A stretch of DNA of 59,006 bases, taken from positions 1 through 59,006 of IMG/VR virus record IMGVR_UViG_3300032770_001058; one strand, given 5' to 3'. The first letter of the stretch is position 1, and each line of letters begins with the position of its first letter. Below, one piece after another: positions 1 through 8,236 of this stretch. Origin of the DNA: a virus. The translations under genes were made by a program, and so were the position numbers. The notes beneath the pieces were generated by a model. That model worked only from the letters and a program-made list of their open reading frames with translations. It made no database searches and had not been told where the DNA came from.

Positions 1-1050
1 CTAATTGGTTTCTTCCGGCAACCAACCTTCTCGTTGAAGCCTTTTCCACGCCATTCTGATTTGCTTTTCTGAAAAGAGCCGCTTGCGATCATTCCAGTTA
101 TAGGTGAGCTTGACAGCTTCATCGGAAGAACGCGCCCCTTCTTGGACTGCGACCCAGTGAACGGTAGCGAGTAACTCCATACCATGGGGTGTTTCGAAGC
201 CGTGTATCAGCCGAGAGACACGGCCGACGCGTTCATGTGTAGTTTCGTGCCCCTGTAGAAACTCATCAGCAAGTTCAGCAGCTTCGGGCAACAACTCAAT
301 TGGACGCCCCGGCTTATCATCAGCGTCGCCATAGCCTTTGATCAGGTAGCCCTCCATTATTGAAAGCACATGACGCAAGTTTTGAGCGTAGGGCCCATAA
401 ACGCCCTTTTGGTATTTGAGCCTCAGCGGTTCTCCGGCAGCCTGCATGAAATACATGAGCTTATGAATCTCAAGCAAAGTAACGAAAGGATCCATCAACA
501 CAGCCAAGTATCGCTGAATGAGCTTTAGGAGAACTGCTCGCCCCGCCGTCATATTCGGTTTTCGAAGGTCCTTCGCCATTATTGAGGGCTCAGGCGCACC
601 GATGGGTTCGTACAGCATCACGCGAACGTTCGGCACCTGGTCGAAGGCGGCCATGATTCGAGGTCTTACGTCATTCCAACGCAAGCCGCCGAGACCCGAA
701 CCTAGCGGCGGAATCGCGATGGACCGTATTCTCCTGTGTCTGACCTCGTCTATCAGAGCAGTTAGCCCAGCATCGATATCCTCGATCCGGCTTTTGCCTT
801 TCCAATGCCGTTTCGTCGGAAAATTTATGACATAACGAGGATTTGTCAGGCGTCCCGTCTCATATACCAGCATTCTCCCTGGGCGCAACTCATGATGTTC
901 GCAAACTCTTTTGTAAAATTTGTAATTATCGGGGAACGCCTTACGGAACTGAAGAGCTACTCCTCTGCCCATTATTCCGACGCAGTTCACAGTGTTCACT
1001 AAGGCCTCTGCGTCTGCATGCAGAATGTCTCCCTGCATTAACTCAACCAT
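1..1050 (-). CDS. darG: DarG-like macrodomain antitoxin (DNA ADP-ribosyl glycohydrolase)
   Basis: Antitoxin partner of the DarT gene just upstream. The N-terminal ~155 residues are a macrodomain: the start MVELMQGDILHADAEALVN, then NCVGIMGRGVALQF and a later IPPLGSGLGGL loop, are the ADP-ribose-binding segments of DarG/TARG1-type enzymes that remove ADP-ribose from thymidine. The C-terminal half (KLMYFMQAAGE... KGVYGPYAQNLRHVL) matches the second DarG domain, known in the family to bind and block DarT. I chose ATG 1050 because GAGGAA lies 8 nt before it, right after the darT stop; a TTG at 1074 is also in frame. Translation is probably coupled to darT. The call is secure; whether the pair belongs to the phage or to the host flank is open. 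Confidence 0.93.
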   Translation of the reverse strand: MVELMQGDILHADAEALVNTVNCVGIMGRGVALQFRKAFPDNYKFYKRVCEHHELRPGRMLVYETGRLTNPRYVINFPTKRHWKGKSRIEDIDAGLTALIDEVRHRRIRSIAIPPLGSGLGGLRWNDVRPRIMAAFDQVPNVRVMLYEPIGAPEPSIMAKDLRKPNMTAGRAVLLKLIQRYLAVLMDPFVTLLEIHKLMYFMQAAGEPLRLKYQKGVYGPYAQNLRHVLSIMEGYLIKGYGDADDKPGRPIELLPEAAELADEFLQGHETTHERVGRVSRLIHGFETPHGMELLATVHWVAVQEGARSSDEAVKLTYNWNDRKRLFSEKQIRMAWKRLQREGWLPEETN

Positions 1051-1061
1051 GTCCGCGTTCC

Positions 1062-1706
1062 TCAGTAGTACCAACCTGGTTTGATGTCCACATGCGGCCT
1101 GTGTTTCGCCGTGCTCAACAACGTCTTCACTCTGCGGGCGATATCCTGGTCCTTGACACCGATCATCTCAAATAAGTGCCACGGAAACGAGTGTTCAACC
1201 AGGAACTCCGCTTGCTTGCCTTCTTTCACATCGGGATTGCGCCAGTCGTTCGCTGCCACGGAATCCCAATCAACCTTGTCCAACTTCGATGCTCTATCGT
1301 AGAACTCAGCGAAATACGCTCCCGCGTTGCCGGTGCTAAAAGCCCACCGCTTCTTCTTCGTGTTAGCCCACTGAATCACGGCAGCAAGATCAGCTCGTAG
1401 GTGAACGATCGGTTTTTGGCCGCCGGTGTACGTTAGACCAGGGCTGTTACCCATATGCAGGATGTACAGCATCACTGATCGCGGGCAGAAATAGAAGGGT
1501 ACGTACTCTCCCACGCGAGTACCCGGATGACAATCGACTTCGAGTTCTTCCAACCGCCGACGCTTTATTTCAGACATGCCGATTAGGGTGCAGTTCAAAT
1601 TACGTCTGACACGCTCAGCGTCCGACCAGATTTTCCCATCAATGATGTTTGGTAGATTGTCCACGTGGGTGATGTGGTAAATCTTTGGATCACTCGGTAT
1701 CGGCAT
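1062..1706 (-). CDS. darT: DarT-like DNA ADP-ribosyltransferase toxin (DUF4433)
   Basis: Family role: transfers ADP-ribose from NAD to thymidine in single-stranded DNA, blocking replication; DarTG pairs act as toxin-antitoxin and anti-phage modules. Seen here: KIYHITHVDNLPNII at the N terminus, YVPFYFCPRSVMLYILHMGN in the middle, FLVEHSFPWHLFE and the C-terminal GWYY, in the order and spacing of the family (about 210 residues). Start ATG 1706 gives the family-length protein. An in-frame ATG at 1799 with an AGAGAG upstream would add 31 residues, so the start is uncertain. The gene lies beyond the late-operon terminator, so it needs its own promoter. It ends 11 nt before the darG start. Confidence 0.92.
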   Translation of the reverse strand: MPIPSDPKIYHITHVDNLPNIIDGKIWSDAERVRRNLNCTLIGMSEIKRRRLEELEVDCHPGTRVGEYVPFYFCPRSVMLYILHMGNSPGLTYTGGQKPIVHLRADLAAVIQWANTKKKRWAFSTGNAGAYFAEFYDRASKLDKVDWDSVAANDWRNPDVKEGKQAEFLVEHSFPWHLFEMIGVKDQDIARRVKTLLSTAKHRPHVDIKPGWYY

Positions 1707-1857
1707 GCGGTTGCGGTAAATGGTACCTGAGCGTTCGGACACGACATTGGAGCATATACGACCGGGCTCAGCAACTTTTTTACGAGAGGCGGAAGACATG
1801 CTGCCCGCGCTCTCTTGAGGACCAAAACTCCGAGGAACGCGAGGGAGCGAGGCGCAA

Positions 1858-1894
1858 GAAAAAAGGGCCGCGAAGCATGAATGCTTCGCGGCCA
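1858..1894 (-). terminator. Intrinsic terminator of the late operon
   Basis: A perfect 13-bp inverted repeat (GGCCGCGAAGCAT, 2-nt loop, ATGCTTCGCGGCC, 1866-1893) is followed on the minus strand by C and a run of six T. It lies 55 nt past the last lysis-type gene and before darT, so it closes the minus-strand late operon. Confidence 0.9.
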
Positions 1895-1910
1895 AAAGGT
1901 TCGAGGGTGG

Positions 1911-1927
1911 GATATCGCGCGGATATC
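1911..1927. promoter_or_regulatory. GATATC-N5-GATATC site, left copy
   Basis: GATATCGCGCGGATATC is two GATATC half sites with a GC spacer. Its closest relative in the window is at 51231-51247 (reverse complement GATATCACGCGGATATC), just before parA. It sits inside the end of the late operon between the last stop codon and the terminator. Possible binding site of a shared regulator or partition protein; function unknown. Confidence 0.35.
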
Positions 1928-1947
1928 GAGCCGAACTCAGCCCGGCA

Positions 1948-2169
1948 TCAGGAAGGCTGCTGTCCTCCACTCGGAATCTTGCCCAGCCCGTAGAGAGTGG
2001 TGATGACACCCAGATGGGTCAGTACAGTCGCGTTCTCGACCATGTGACCGGTCAAATGCCAGAACCAGGCGTGCTGCCCCATGTAGAACAGCGCCCAGAG
2101 TCCGGCAAAGACGCGACCGAAAGATACGTCTCCGCTGGTCGAAACCATCTTGTTGAGAAATGATTTCAT
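1948..2169 (-). CDS. Small holin-like membrane protein
   Basis: Seventy-three residues starting MKSFLNKMVSTSGDVSFGRV. Two hydrophobic stretches (about residues 19-40, FAGLWALFYMGQHAWFWHL, and 47-63, ATVLTHLGVITTLYGLG) suggest a two-helix membrane protein. It is the last gene of the late operon, next to other small membrane proteins and downstream of an endolysin, which is where phage holins usually sit. The start ATG 2169 is 2 nt after the stop of the upstream gene, implying coupled translation. A holin or anti-holin role is inferred from size, topology and place; there is no family match I can name. Confidence 0.6.
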   Translation of the reverse strand: MKSFLNKMVSTSGDVSFGRVFAGLWALFYMGQHAWFWHLTGHMVENATVLTHLGVITTLYGLGKIPSGGQQPS

Positions 2170-2171
2170 GA

Positions 2172-2330
2172 TTAGAGCTTGGCCTCCGCTTCCTTGGCGC
2201 CGTCGCGGACCGTCGCGCGGATCGTGGCCAACTCCGCCTCCGCCCTCGCTTCGATCTTGCGTCCCCAGATGACACCGGCGACCAGAGCGACGATGACGGA
2301 CACGAACCAAAAGCTGAAATAACCGACCAT
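2172..2330 (-). CDS. 52-residue one-helix membrane protein, lysis cluster
   Basis: A short gene: MVGYFSFWFVSVIVALVAGVIWGRK followed by a charged helix rich in E, A and R. An almost ideal Shine-Dalgarno (AGGAGGAAAGC) precedes ATG 2330. The N-terminal membrane helix and charged C-terminal tail resemble holin partners or small spanin-like proteins, but the family is not recognised. It is sandwiched tightly between the spanin-like gene (13 nt) and the holin-like gene (2 nt), so it belongs to the same lysis transcript. Confidence 0.65.
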   Translation of the reverse strand: MVGYFSFWFVSVIVALVAGVIWGRKIEARAEAELATIRATVRDGAKEAEAKL

Positions 2331-2342
2331 GCTTTCCTCCTT

Positions 2343-2960
2343 TCAGTGTTTGGCGATGGCGTAGCCGATCGCCGCGCCTATGGCGACGTGTTCGGCTACC
2401 TTCACCGCGCGCTTGATAGATGAGCCGCCCTTGGCGGCCTTCTTCCATGTCGCGGCTTCCTGCTTATAGGAGTCACGCTGCGTGGTGAGCTCCGCGGCTT
2501 GGGATTTCATGTCGACAACATCGTGCTGGCACACGTCGAGCTGGCCCGCGCTCTGCTCGCAGGTCGCCAGCTTCTTGTACAGCGGCACGACGTCTTCAGA
2601 CGGAATGGTGTAGCTGACTGCGCCAGTCTTCGGATCGGTCGCGGTCTGGACGGGCGCAGGCAGGTTCTTCGCGGCCATGTCGAGGATCAACGGCTGCGCC
2701 TGCGCGGGCGTGCGGATCGATGCAAGTTGTGCCGTAAAGACCTGCTGCTGTCGCTCCATGGCCGCATCGCGCTTGGCGATAGCATCACCGGCAGCGTCGA
2801 TGGTCTTCTGCGCGTTGGCAACGGTCTTCTGCAGTACGTCGGTCGTGGCCTGTGCCGCCGCGTTCCGCATCTCCGAGTTGTGCCACTCAAAGAGCAGGAC
2901 CATGAGAAACACGGCGAGGACGGCGCCGGCGATGATTTCAATTCGGGTGCGGGTATTCAT
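2343..2960 (-). CDS. Membrane-anchored coiled-coil protein, spanin-like
   Basis: 205 residues. Residues 8-26 (EIIAGAVLAVFLMVLLFEW) are a membrane helix. Residues 30-90 form a long Ala/Gln-rich helix with heptad character, and a second helical segment (about 145-180) precedes a C-terminal Gly/Ala stretch (IGAAIGYAIAKH) that could be a second membrane segment. Inner-membrane spanins have an N-terminal anchor and periplasmic coiled coils, and this gene lies in the lysis cluster, so that role is likely but not proven. No embedded outer-membrane lipoprotein gene was seen. Confidence 0.5.
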   Translation of the reverse strand: MNTRTRIEIIAGAVLAVFLMVLLFEWHNSEMRNAAAQATTDVLQKTVANAQKTIDAAGDAIAKRDAAMERQQQVFTAQLASIRTPAQAQPLILDMAAKNLPAPVQTATDPKTGAVSYTIPSEDVVPLYKKLATCEQSAGQLDVCQHDVVDMKSQAAELTTQRDSYKQEAATWKKAAKGGSSIKRAVKVAEHVAIGAAIGYAIAKH

Positions 2961-3005
2961 AGTTTCACGCGGTGCGGGCGGCTCCGGGAGTCGCCCGCCG
3001 GAAGG

Positions 3006-3296
3006 TTAGGAGAGCTGCTGGTCGAGCGAAGTGGGAACGGTGTCGGGGTTGAACTGGATCGTCTTCGAGTTGGACAGGTTGTAGGCCGTGTCCTTCACCG
3101 TCAGAGTGACAGTACCCGCCGTGAGGCCCACAATGTCGGCCGAGCCGTCTTCGTTCTGGGTGAGCTGGCCGACTTCGGGATCGTCGACCGAATACTGGAC
3201 GTTTGCCGGGACGATGGGAACATTGCCGCCTTCGGCGTTCTTCTCGACCGGCACGGAATGAACTGTGGAACCAACATTCTTGATGATGTCAGCCAT
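3006..3296 (-). CDS. Phage protein with bacterial Ig-like (BIG2-type) fold
   Basis: Ninety-six residues from MADIIKNVGSTVHSV. The segment SVDDPEVGQLTQNEDGSADIVGLTAGTVTLTVKDT reads like a BIG2-type Ig domain (alternating strands ending in G-T-V-T-L-T-V). Such domains often decorate virions or bind cell-surface sugars. ATG 3296 has AAGGAG 11 nt upstream. An in-frame ATG at 3404 with GAGAGGA before it would add a hydrophobic, aromatic N terminus (MWWFFAWFHFFL), so the longer form cannot be excluded. It lies between the endolysin and spanin-like genes; exact role unknown. Confidence 0.6.
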   Translation of the reverse strand: MADIIKNVGSTVHSVPVEKNAEGGNVPIVPANVQYSVDDPEVGQLTQNEDGSADIVGLTAGTVTLTVKDTAYNLSNSKTIQFNPDTVPTSLDQQLS

Positions 3297-3438
3297 TGCG
3301 CTTTGTGCTCCTTGGATCAGTTGAAGTAGGACTACAGGCCGCACGCCGTGCTTCGAGCGCAGCTTGCGGAGGAAGAAGTGAAACCAGGCAAAGAACCACC
3401 ACATCGCGTCCTCTCTGTGTCGCGTTTTCGGGAATAGT

Positions 3439-3921
3439 TCAGGCAGCGGCCCGGGCGAGCCAGCCGTTCAGGAATTTCGCATTGGCGGGATTAGCCGCGA
3501 CGACTTCGCGGTAGTGCGCGGCCGCACCTTGCCGCAGGCCTTCCATCAGACTGAGGGGCAGGCGCGCATTCACCGCAGCTTCCGTCGCCGGTCCCCATTT
3601 GCCATCGACGGCGACGCCGAGAGCGCGCTGGCAGAGTTTGATCGACGTGACCAGGCCCATGTTGACGGCCATATCGAACAGCTTCCAGGCGATATCCTGG
3701 TCCTGGACGCCATCGAACGACCAGTAGCTTTTCAGCACATGCGCTGCGAGCTCCAGGGCGCGCTCGCGCGAGCAGGTAAGCATTTCGGGAAATACTTCGG
3801 GATGGTATTTCGCGGCCACACCAAAGCGCGTCGCACCGCCCGCATCAAAGGTGATCTTGCCGGAGAGAGTCGCGTCTTCGAAGCGCAGCGTGCGCGCTAC
3901 GGCCGATTGCAGATTGGACAT
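3439..3921 (-). CDS. Endolysin, glycoside hydrolase family 108-like
   Basis: 160 residues. The N-terminal half reads VARTLRFEDATLSGKITFDAGGATRFGVAAKYHPE, the GH108 signature (catalytic Glu near residue 15, then D-x-G-G-A-T-x-x-G). This fold cleaves peptidoglycan glycan strands. The C-terminal half (KLCQRALGVAVDGKWGPATEAAVN) is a peptidoglycan-binding-like repeat typical of this family. No signal peptide is seen, so export would depend on a holin, consistent with the holin-like genes downstream. Confidence 0.85.
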   Translation of the reverse strand: MSNLQSAVARTLRFEDATLSGKITFDAGGATRFGVAAKYHPEVFPEMLTCSRERALELAAHVLKSYWSFDGVQDQDIAWKLFDMAVNMGLVTSIKLCQRALGVAVDGKWGPATEAAVNARLPLSLMEGLRQGAAAHYREVVAANPANAKFLNGWLARAAA

Positions 3922-3955
3922 TGGAGTTCCTTAATCCGGCGGAAGGGGATTCAAC

Positions 3956-4402
3956 TCAGGGATGGTGATGGATGGCCAGATCGAGCAGCTTCCACACGAA
4001 GCCGCCGAGTCCGCAGGCGCTGCCGATCGCCATGACCGCGCCTTTGGCCCGTTCGCGTACCGTCATGGTGTCGCGCGCGTCCGTCTTGAGCTGAGAGATC
4101 GAAGTCAGGATCTCCGAGCGGCACTGCTCGCGCGAGTAGCGGCATTCCTCGCGCGGGGTGAGCGCGCGCAGGTCCTCGCCCAGCTTGCGCAACTGCGCGC
4201 CGAGGGACGGTGATCCGTTGCCGCCCAGCACGACGAGCGCCATGGCTTCCGAGCGCGCATTCAGGCGGCTCAACTCGGCGCGGATCGGCGCCAACTGCTC
4301 GTCGGCGAGCCGGCGCAGTGTCAGCTCGCTGGTGAGTTCGGCCGTGTGCTCGGCCATTTTCTGCACGATCGAGATATCAGGTTGGGTGGATTGCATAGAC
4401 AT
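3956..4402 (-). CDS. Coiled-coil phage protein with C-terminal membrane segment
   Basis: 148 residues, largely helical. Long charged helices (about 10-50 and 65-115, including EECRYSREQCRSEILTSISQLKTDARDTMTVRERAK) are followed by a hydrophobic stretch (AVMAIGSACGLGGFVWKLLDLAI). Similar small proteins sit between tail-tip and endolysin genes in many siphophages and often affect lysis or host takeover, but I do not recognise the family. It starts 30 nt after the tail-tip protein stops. Confidence 0.55.
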   Translation of the reverse strand: MSMQSTQPDISIVQKMAEHTAELTSELTLRRLADEQLAPIRAELSRLNARSEAMALVVLGGNGSPSLGAQLRKLGEDLRALTPREECRYSREQCRSEILTSISQLKTDARDTMTVRERAKGAVMAIGSACGLGGFVWKLLDLAIHHHP

Positions 4403-4432
4403 GGTGGCGACCAGGTTCGTGAGATTTCGGCT

Positions 4433-6550
4433 TTAGCCGAGAATGTCAGGCGAGTCCAGCGGCAGCTCCTCCGAGGAACTCCAGGCATAGACCGAGGGAT
4501 CGGTTTCCTGCAGGTCGAGCTCGCAGTAAATCACGGGCGCTTTGGCTTCGTTGTTTTGCTCTTCGCTTTCGCCCAGGTCTAACTCGCTGGTGGGCTCGTA
4601 ATCGACCTTGATGCGAAAGTTCGAGATCTCTATCAGCTTGCCGTGGAACTGCATCGAAGGATGGGTCCAGGAGACGACGTCGAGGGCCTGCGCGCGCAGC
4701 GTCGAAAGCTTGCACTTCAAAGTGCCCGTTCCTTGCTGGCGATTGCGCGTCAGGTAGATTTTCGCGATGCGCTGTGCGGTCGCGCCGGAGATGGTGAAGG
4801 GCAGCCGCAGTTCCTGCCACAGCGTTTCCGACCCATCGGCCAGATAGTTCTGATCCTGCTCATAGCCGTGAATGGGGTCCTGTGAGAACGGCGGGAAATC
4901 GGCCTGCTGCCATTGCGCATCGAAAACGTTGCGCGTGCGCAGATTCAGCGGGAGTCCGGGCCCATCGTGGATGTACGGGAAGGTAGGCGCGATGAAGGTG
5001 CCGCGAACAGCGTTCACCAGGTCGCGGAACTTGCGCGTCGGGACCCATTTGACCGTCCCTAGCAGGTCATCATCGGTGATCGCGATGCCGACGCCGTACC
5101 AGGCGGCGGGATAAATCTTCCAGACGCCGCCAATATACACGATCCGGCCGGCAGCGGCGGTCATCATGTTGGTCAGCACGTCGCCGGGCGTAGTGTCGGT
5201 CTGGAACGTGCCGTTCATGGTGTAGCGCGGCTCGGCGAGATTCGAGTTCGACAAGCCCTTGCATTCCCATTCGACCGCGTACTGCCCGCCCGGTCCGGGA
5301 CCATCCCACACTGTCGCACTGACCCGCTCCGGAAAATTCGGCGGATTGTTGGCGCTCACTCCGGGGCGAACGCACATGTAGGCGTAGCCGTTGCCAGGAG
5401 CGATCACCTGCCCGTAGCTGTACGGCGCATCAGCTTCCCATCCATTTAAATTCGAGTAGCGGACCGGCACCAGCTCATCGCAAATGTTCGCCGCGGCGAT
5501 GAGCTGCTCTTCGTCAATCTCGGTGTCATAGAGGCAGCCCAGGCCGAATTCTTTGTTGCAGAGATAGTCGGCCACGCACAGCGCCCAATTCTCCGTGTAG
5601 CCGCAGGTATAGGCGCGAACATTGGTGACCGGCTGTGAAGCAGGCGGATCGATGGTGCCGCTGCCGTTGCCATCGACAGTGAGGTGGGCCAACAGGAAGG
5701 TCGGCTCGCCATTCTGCGCGACGCCAGGGCCAGCGCCTTCGATGATGATGTTCGCGCCGTTCAGCCGCGGCGGGAATTGCACCCCGGTGACGGCGTTGAG
5801 CGCGTCCTGATTGATGGTGACGATGCCGCGGACGTCCACGCGCGGATCGTAGATGTCGTCTTTGCCGACGATATCGACGCGAATGCCCGGAATGCCGTTG
5901 GAGAAGCGGTTCTGATCCCAAGTCAGGCTGATGTAGCTGTAGCCGCGCCCATCGAGGGTGCAGCTCGGTTTCCAGTTCGGGTCCTGCTGGTTCTGCAGCG
6001 GATAGCAGGCGACCTGTCCGGGCGCGCCCTGGCGCGTCTCCCAATGCACAAACGAGCGACCATCGCCCAAGGGAAATTGGGCATTGTCGAAAGAATATTC
6101 GTTGCCCGACGCATCGGTCAGTTTGCCGCCGCGCGAATCGCCGTGAATGTCGGTCAGCACTTCCTTGCCGTCGAGATACAGCCCTCCAAAGGCCAGGCCA
6201 TTGCGACCGGCATTGCCCACGCGCGCGACGTGATGGCCGGTGTGGGCCACGATCAGGTCGAGCCGCGTGTTCTGCGACGAGGACGTGTTGATGTAGGCGA
6301 TGACACCGCCGACCCGCGAGCGGCCGTAGACCACGTTCCAGGGGCTCGCGGGCTGCTTCACCGCAATGCCGATGGCGGGTGAATACTGCCCCTGCAGCTT
6401 CTGCGCGATGCCTCCCAGCACCATCGAGAAGCCGGTCGAGGCAATCGCACCGTAGAGCGCCATCATGGCGGCGGCCCCCATTGGGCCGCAATAGATCATG
6501 AGCGCGATGCCAGCGACCAGCATCGCGGCGCCTACGATGATTTTTGCCAT
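4433..6550 (-). CDS. Tail-tip (host-specificity) protein, J/TipJ-like
   Basis: 705 residues. The N terminus has hydrophobic Gly/Ala-rich segments (AKIIVGAAMLVAGIALMIYCG...) followed by PWNVVYGRSRVGGVIAYIN, the start of the tail-tip attachment domain (Phage-tail_3/J family). Later segments (YLCNKEFGLG, NSNLAEPRYTMNGTFQTDTTPGDVLTNMMTAAAGRIVYIGGVWKIYPA) are typical of the central J domains that form the baseplate hub. It is short compared with lambda J because receptor binding is probably done by the separate large fibre. It follows the tail assembly genes, as expected, but a plus-strand cargo gene separates it from the DUF6950 gene. Confidence 0.88.
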   Translation of the reverse strand: MAKIIVGAAMLVAGIALMIYCGPMGAAAMMALYGAIASTGFSMVLGGIAQKLQGQYSPAIGIAVKQPASPWNVVYGRSRVGGVIAYINTSSSQNTRLDLIVAHTGHHVARVGNAGRNGLAFGGLYLDGKEVLTDIHGDSRGGKLTDASGNEYSFDNAQFPLGDGRSFVHWETRQGAPGQVACYPLQNQQDPNWKPSCTLDGRGYSYISLTWDQNRFSNGIPGIRVDIVGKDDIYDPRVDVRGIVTINQDALNAVTGVQFPPRLNGANIIIEGAGPGVAQNGEPTFLLAHLTVDGNGSGTIDPPASQPVTNVRAYTCGYTENWALCVADYLCNKEFGLGCLYDTEIDEEQLIAAANICDELVPVRYSNLNGWEADAPYSYGQVIAPGNGYAYMCVRPGVSANNPPNFPERVSATVWDGPGPGGQYAVEWECKGLSNSNLAEPRYTMNGTFQTDTTPGDVLTNMMTAAAGRIVYIGGVWKIYPAAWYGVGIAITDDDLLGTVKWVPTRKFRDLVNAVRGTFIAPTFPYIHDGPGLPLNLRTRNVFDAQWQQADFPPFSQDPIHGYEQDQNYLADGSETLWQELRLPFTISGATAQRIAKIYLTRNRQQGTGTLKCKLSTLRAQALDVVSWTHPSMQFHGKLIEISNFRIKVDYEPTSELDLGESEEQNNEAKAPVIYCELDLQETDPSVYAWSSSEELPLDSPDILG

Positions 6551-6677
6551 GTTAGGCGAAGGCGGTATCGCGGAGATATCCGACGAAGACAGAACGCGCG
6601 ACTGATCTGGCGGCCCTAGGGCTTACCAGTCAGCATCACGCATTGAAAACGGCTGAAGGCTGAGGTGAAATACCAAG

Positions 6678-7553
6678 ATGGCCAGCTCGAAGGCGGTTCC
6701 TGCACGATGTGCCGTAGCCTACCCAAACTTGATCCACTTCATTCAGCAGGGTGAACTTGACCGGCTGTTTGACATGGCGACCTCAGTATTGCTCCAACGA
6801 CGAGACGAGTGTGAGCGATCTGCGAAGCGGGCGTGGGATGAGTACGCGCACCGCCGAGATGAATTGAAAGCGCTCGGCGCGAGACTTGCAGAATTGGACG
6901 CCGGACTGCAAATCGAACCAGCCATTGAGGAAAGCACGTTCGATCCAAAGGAAGCAATGCGGTCTGTCGCTCACTCCGAATGCTCCGTCAAGGATCTTTA
7001 CATTCTTAAATCACTTATGGACGAACTTCGGATATTGGGCGTACACAAAGAAATTGAGATTGAGAGAAGCAACATTTTACGAGCGACTTTCCCCACCATC
7101 GATCCCAACCGGATGCACGCCGTCGCCTATATCGAGAAAGAGATACCATGGCTTCGGCTGGTATTCGGTTATCCTGCTATCGACGAATTACGCCTTATCG
7201 CGAATTGCATTAAACACTCTGGCCGAGTAAGCGGCCGGCTCGCGAAATGCCACCCAACTTGGCACTTCGGAACTGAGCTCAACGATGCCTACACTCGAGA
7301 ACATTGGACGACTGAGAGCGGTCCCGTGTGGGATTTCTCGACACGATTGGGAAGTGCGTACAAGCGACTCGCGCCTTTCGTGGGTGCCTACTTCGCGGAC
7401 CTCAGAGAGAAGTGTACGCGTCTTCGTGCCCTGCCGAACCACGCTTCGCAGTGCCGGTTTCTGTCCACATTCGCGTCAACATTAGCCGAAAACAACGCTG
7501 TGTACTCGAGATTCGTTACGGCGAGAACCACCAAGCCTGGAAATCAGGAGTGA
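6678..7553 (+). CDS. Cargo protein of unknown function, possible HEPN-like
   Basis: 291 residues, opposite in strand to the surrounding tail genes and clearly lower in GC, so probably acquired. The N-terminal third is a long helix (LLQRRDECERSAKRAWDEYAHRRDELKALGARLAELDAG). The middle contains FGYPAIDELRLIANCIKHSGRVSGRLA; an R..N..KH pattern like this occurs in several HEPN-type families, but the spacing is not the classic R-x4-6-H, so the match is weak. A GAGGTGAAA about 11 nt before ATG 6678 could be the ribosome-binding site. Its place among known defence genes suggests a phage-exclusion or abortive-infection role, which is inference only. Confidence 0.7.
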   Translation: MASSKAVPARCAVAYPNLIHFIQQGELDRLFDMATSVLLQRRDECERSAKRAWDEYAHRRDELKALGARLAELDAGLQIEPAIEESTFDPKEAMRSVAHSECSVKDLYILKSLMDELRILGVHKEIEIERSNILRATFPTIDPNRMHAVAYIEKEIPWLRLVFGYPAIDELRLIANCIKHSGRVSGRLAKCHPTWHFGTELNDAYTREHWTTESGPVWDFSTRLGSAYKRLAPFVGAYFADLREKCTRLRALPNHASQCRFLSTFASTLAENNAVYSRFVTARTTKPGNQE

Positions 7554-7678
7554 AGTGAAAGTTACTCCGAACTCCTAGCCAATAGAGCTTCCTATCCCTA
7601 AGCGGATCATCGGCAAAACGGAAAATGCGGCTTGGCTAAATTGCCTTGCGGCGCCAAACCCAAGAGATTGATTACAAA

Positions 7679-8224
7679 TTAGCTTTGCGAGGGCGGTTGC
7701 GGGGCCCGGGTCAGCGGGGCGAAGCGAGGCCGTCCGTCGTCGTCTTCGATGTGAGCGCCCGCTGTGAGCGGGCCGATGCGCCACGCGCGGCGCACATGCG
7801 CCAGTCGCAACAGGCGCAGCCCATCCGGACCAGTCACTATGACGTGACGGCCGTTCAGATGCACGATGCCGAGGGCCTGGCGGTTGAGACCGGTGGACGG
7901 CGAGGGATTGTCGAGCAAGACCACATCGCCGCGCTGTGCGTGCAGGGGTTTGATCTCCGGAATGCCGTGCTGGGCGGCGAGCTGTTCGGCCACATGCTCC
8001 AGCGTTGTCGCATCTCGGCAAATCCGCCCCATGGCCGCCAGCGCCGCGTCTTCACTCTCATACTGGCCGCGAAACGCGGCCGCGAGATCGATCCCGGTCA
8101 TCGCCTGGACGTGATTGCACACCGAAAGAGCGCAATCATGCTCGCCCCAGGCAAACGGCTTTGCCTTGTGCGCTTCGATGGAATGGTGAAGCTTGGCTTC
8201 CCACTGTTCGTGCCGGGTCAACAT
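7679..8224 (-). CDS. Tail assembly protein, DUF6950/NlpC-like
   Basis: 181 residues. KPFAWGEHDCALSVCNHVQAMTGIDLAAAFRGQY is the hallmark of the DUF6950 family (W-x-H-D-C near the N terminus and FRGQY). Later, AQRGDVVLLDN and ALGIVHLNGRHVIV fit the NlpC/P60-like papain fold, with Cys in HDC and a possible His in GIVH. Such proteins sit between the hub and tail-tip genes in siphophages and may act as a tail peptidase or assembly factor. The neighbouring tail gene lies 12 nt upstream. Confidence 0.75.
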   Translation of the reverse strand: MLTRHEQWEAKLHHSIEAHKAKPFAWGEHDCALSVCNHVQAMTGIDLAAAFRGQYESEDAALAAMGRICRDATTLEHVAEQLAAQHGIPEIKPLHAQRGDVVLLDNPSPSTGLNRQALGIVHLNGRHVIVTGPDGLRLLRLAHVRRAWRIGPLTAGAHIEDDDGRPRFAPLTRAPQPPSQS

Positions 8225-8236
8225 GGCGGCGTCTTC

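Noticed and set aside
220-271. Minus strand CTGATGAG followed 15 nt later by CGAAAC, another apparent hammerhead core
   Set aside because: It is within the darG coding sequence. The bases after GAAAC cannot form stem III with a following UC, and no stem I is present. Chance match.
2499-3329. Long plus-strand frame opposite the spanin-like and Ig-like genes
   Set aside because: Arg/Gly-rich low-quality sequence typical of antisense frames in GC-rich DNA.
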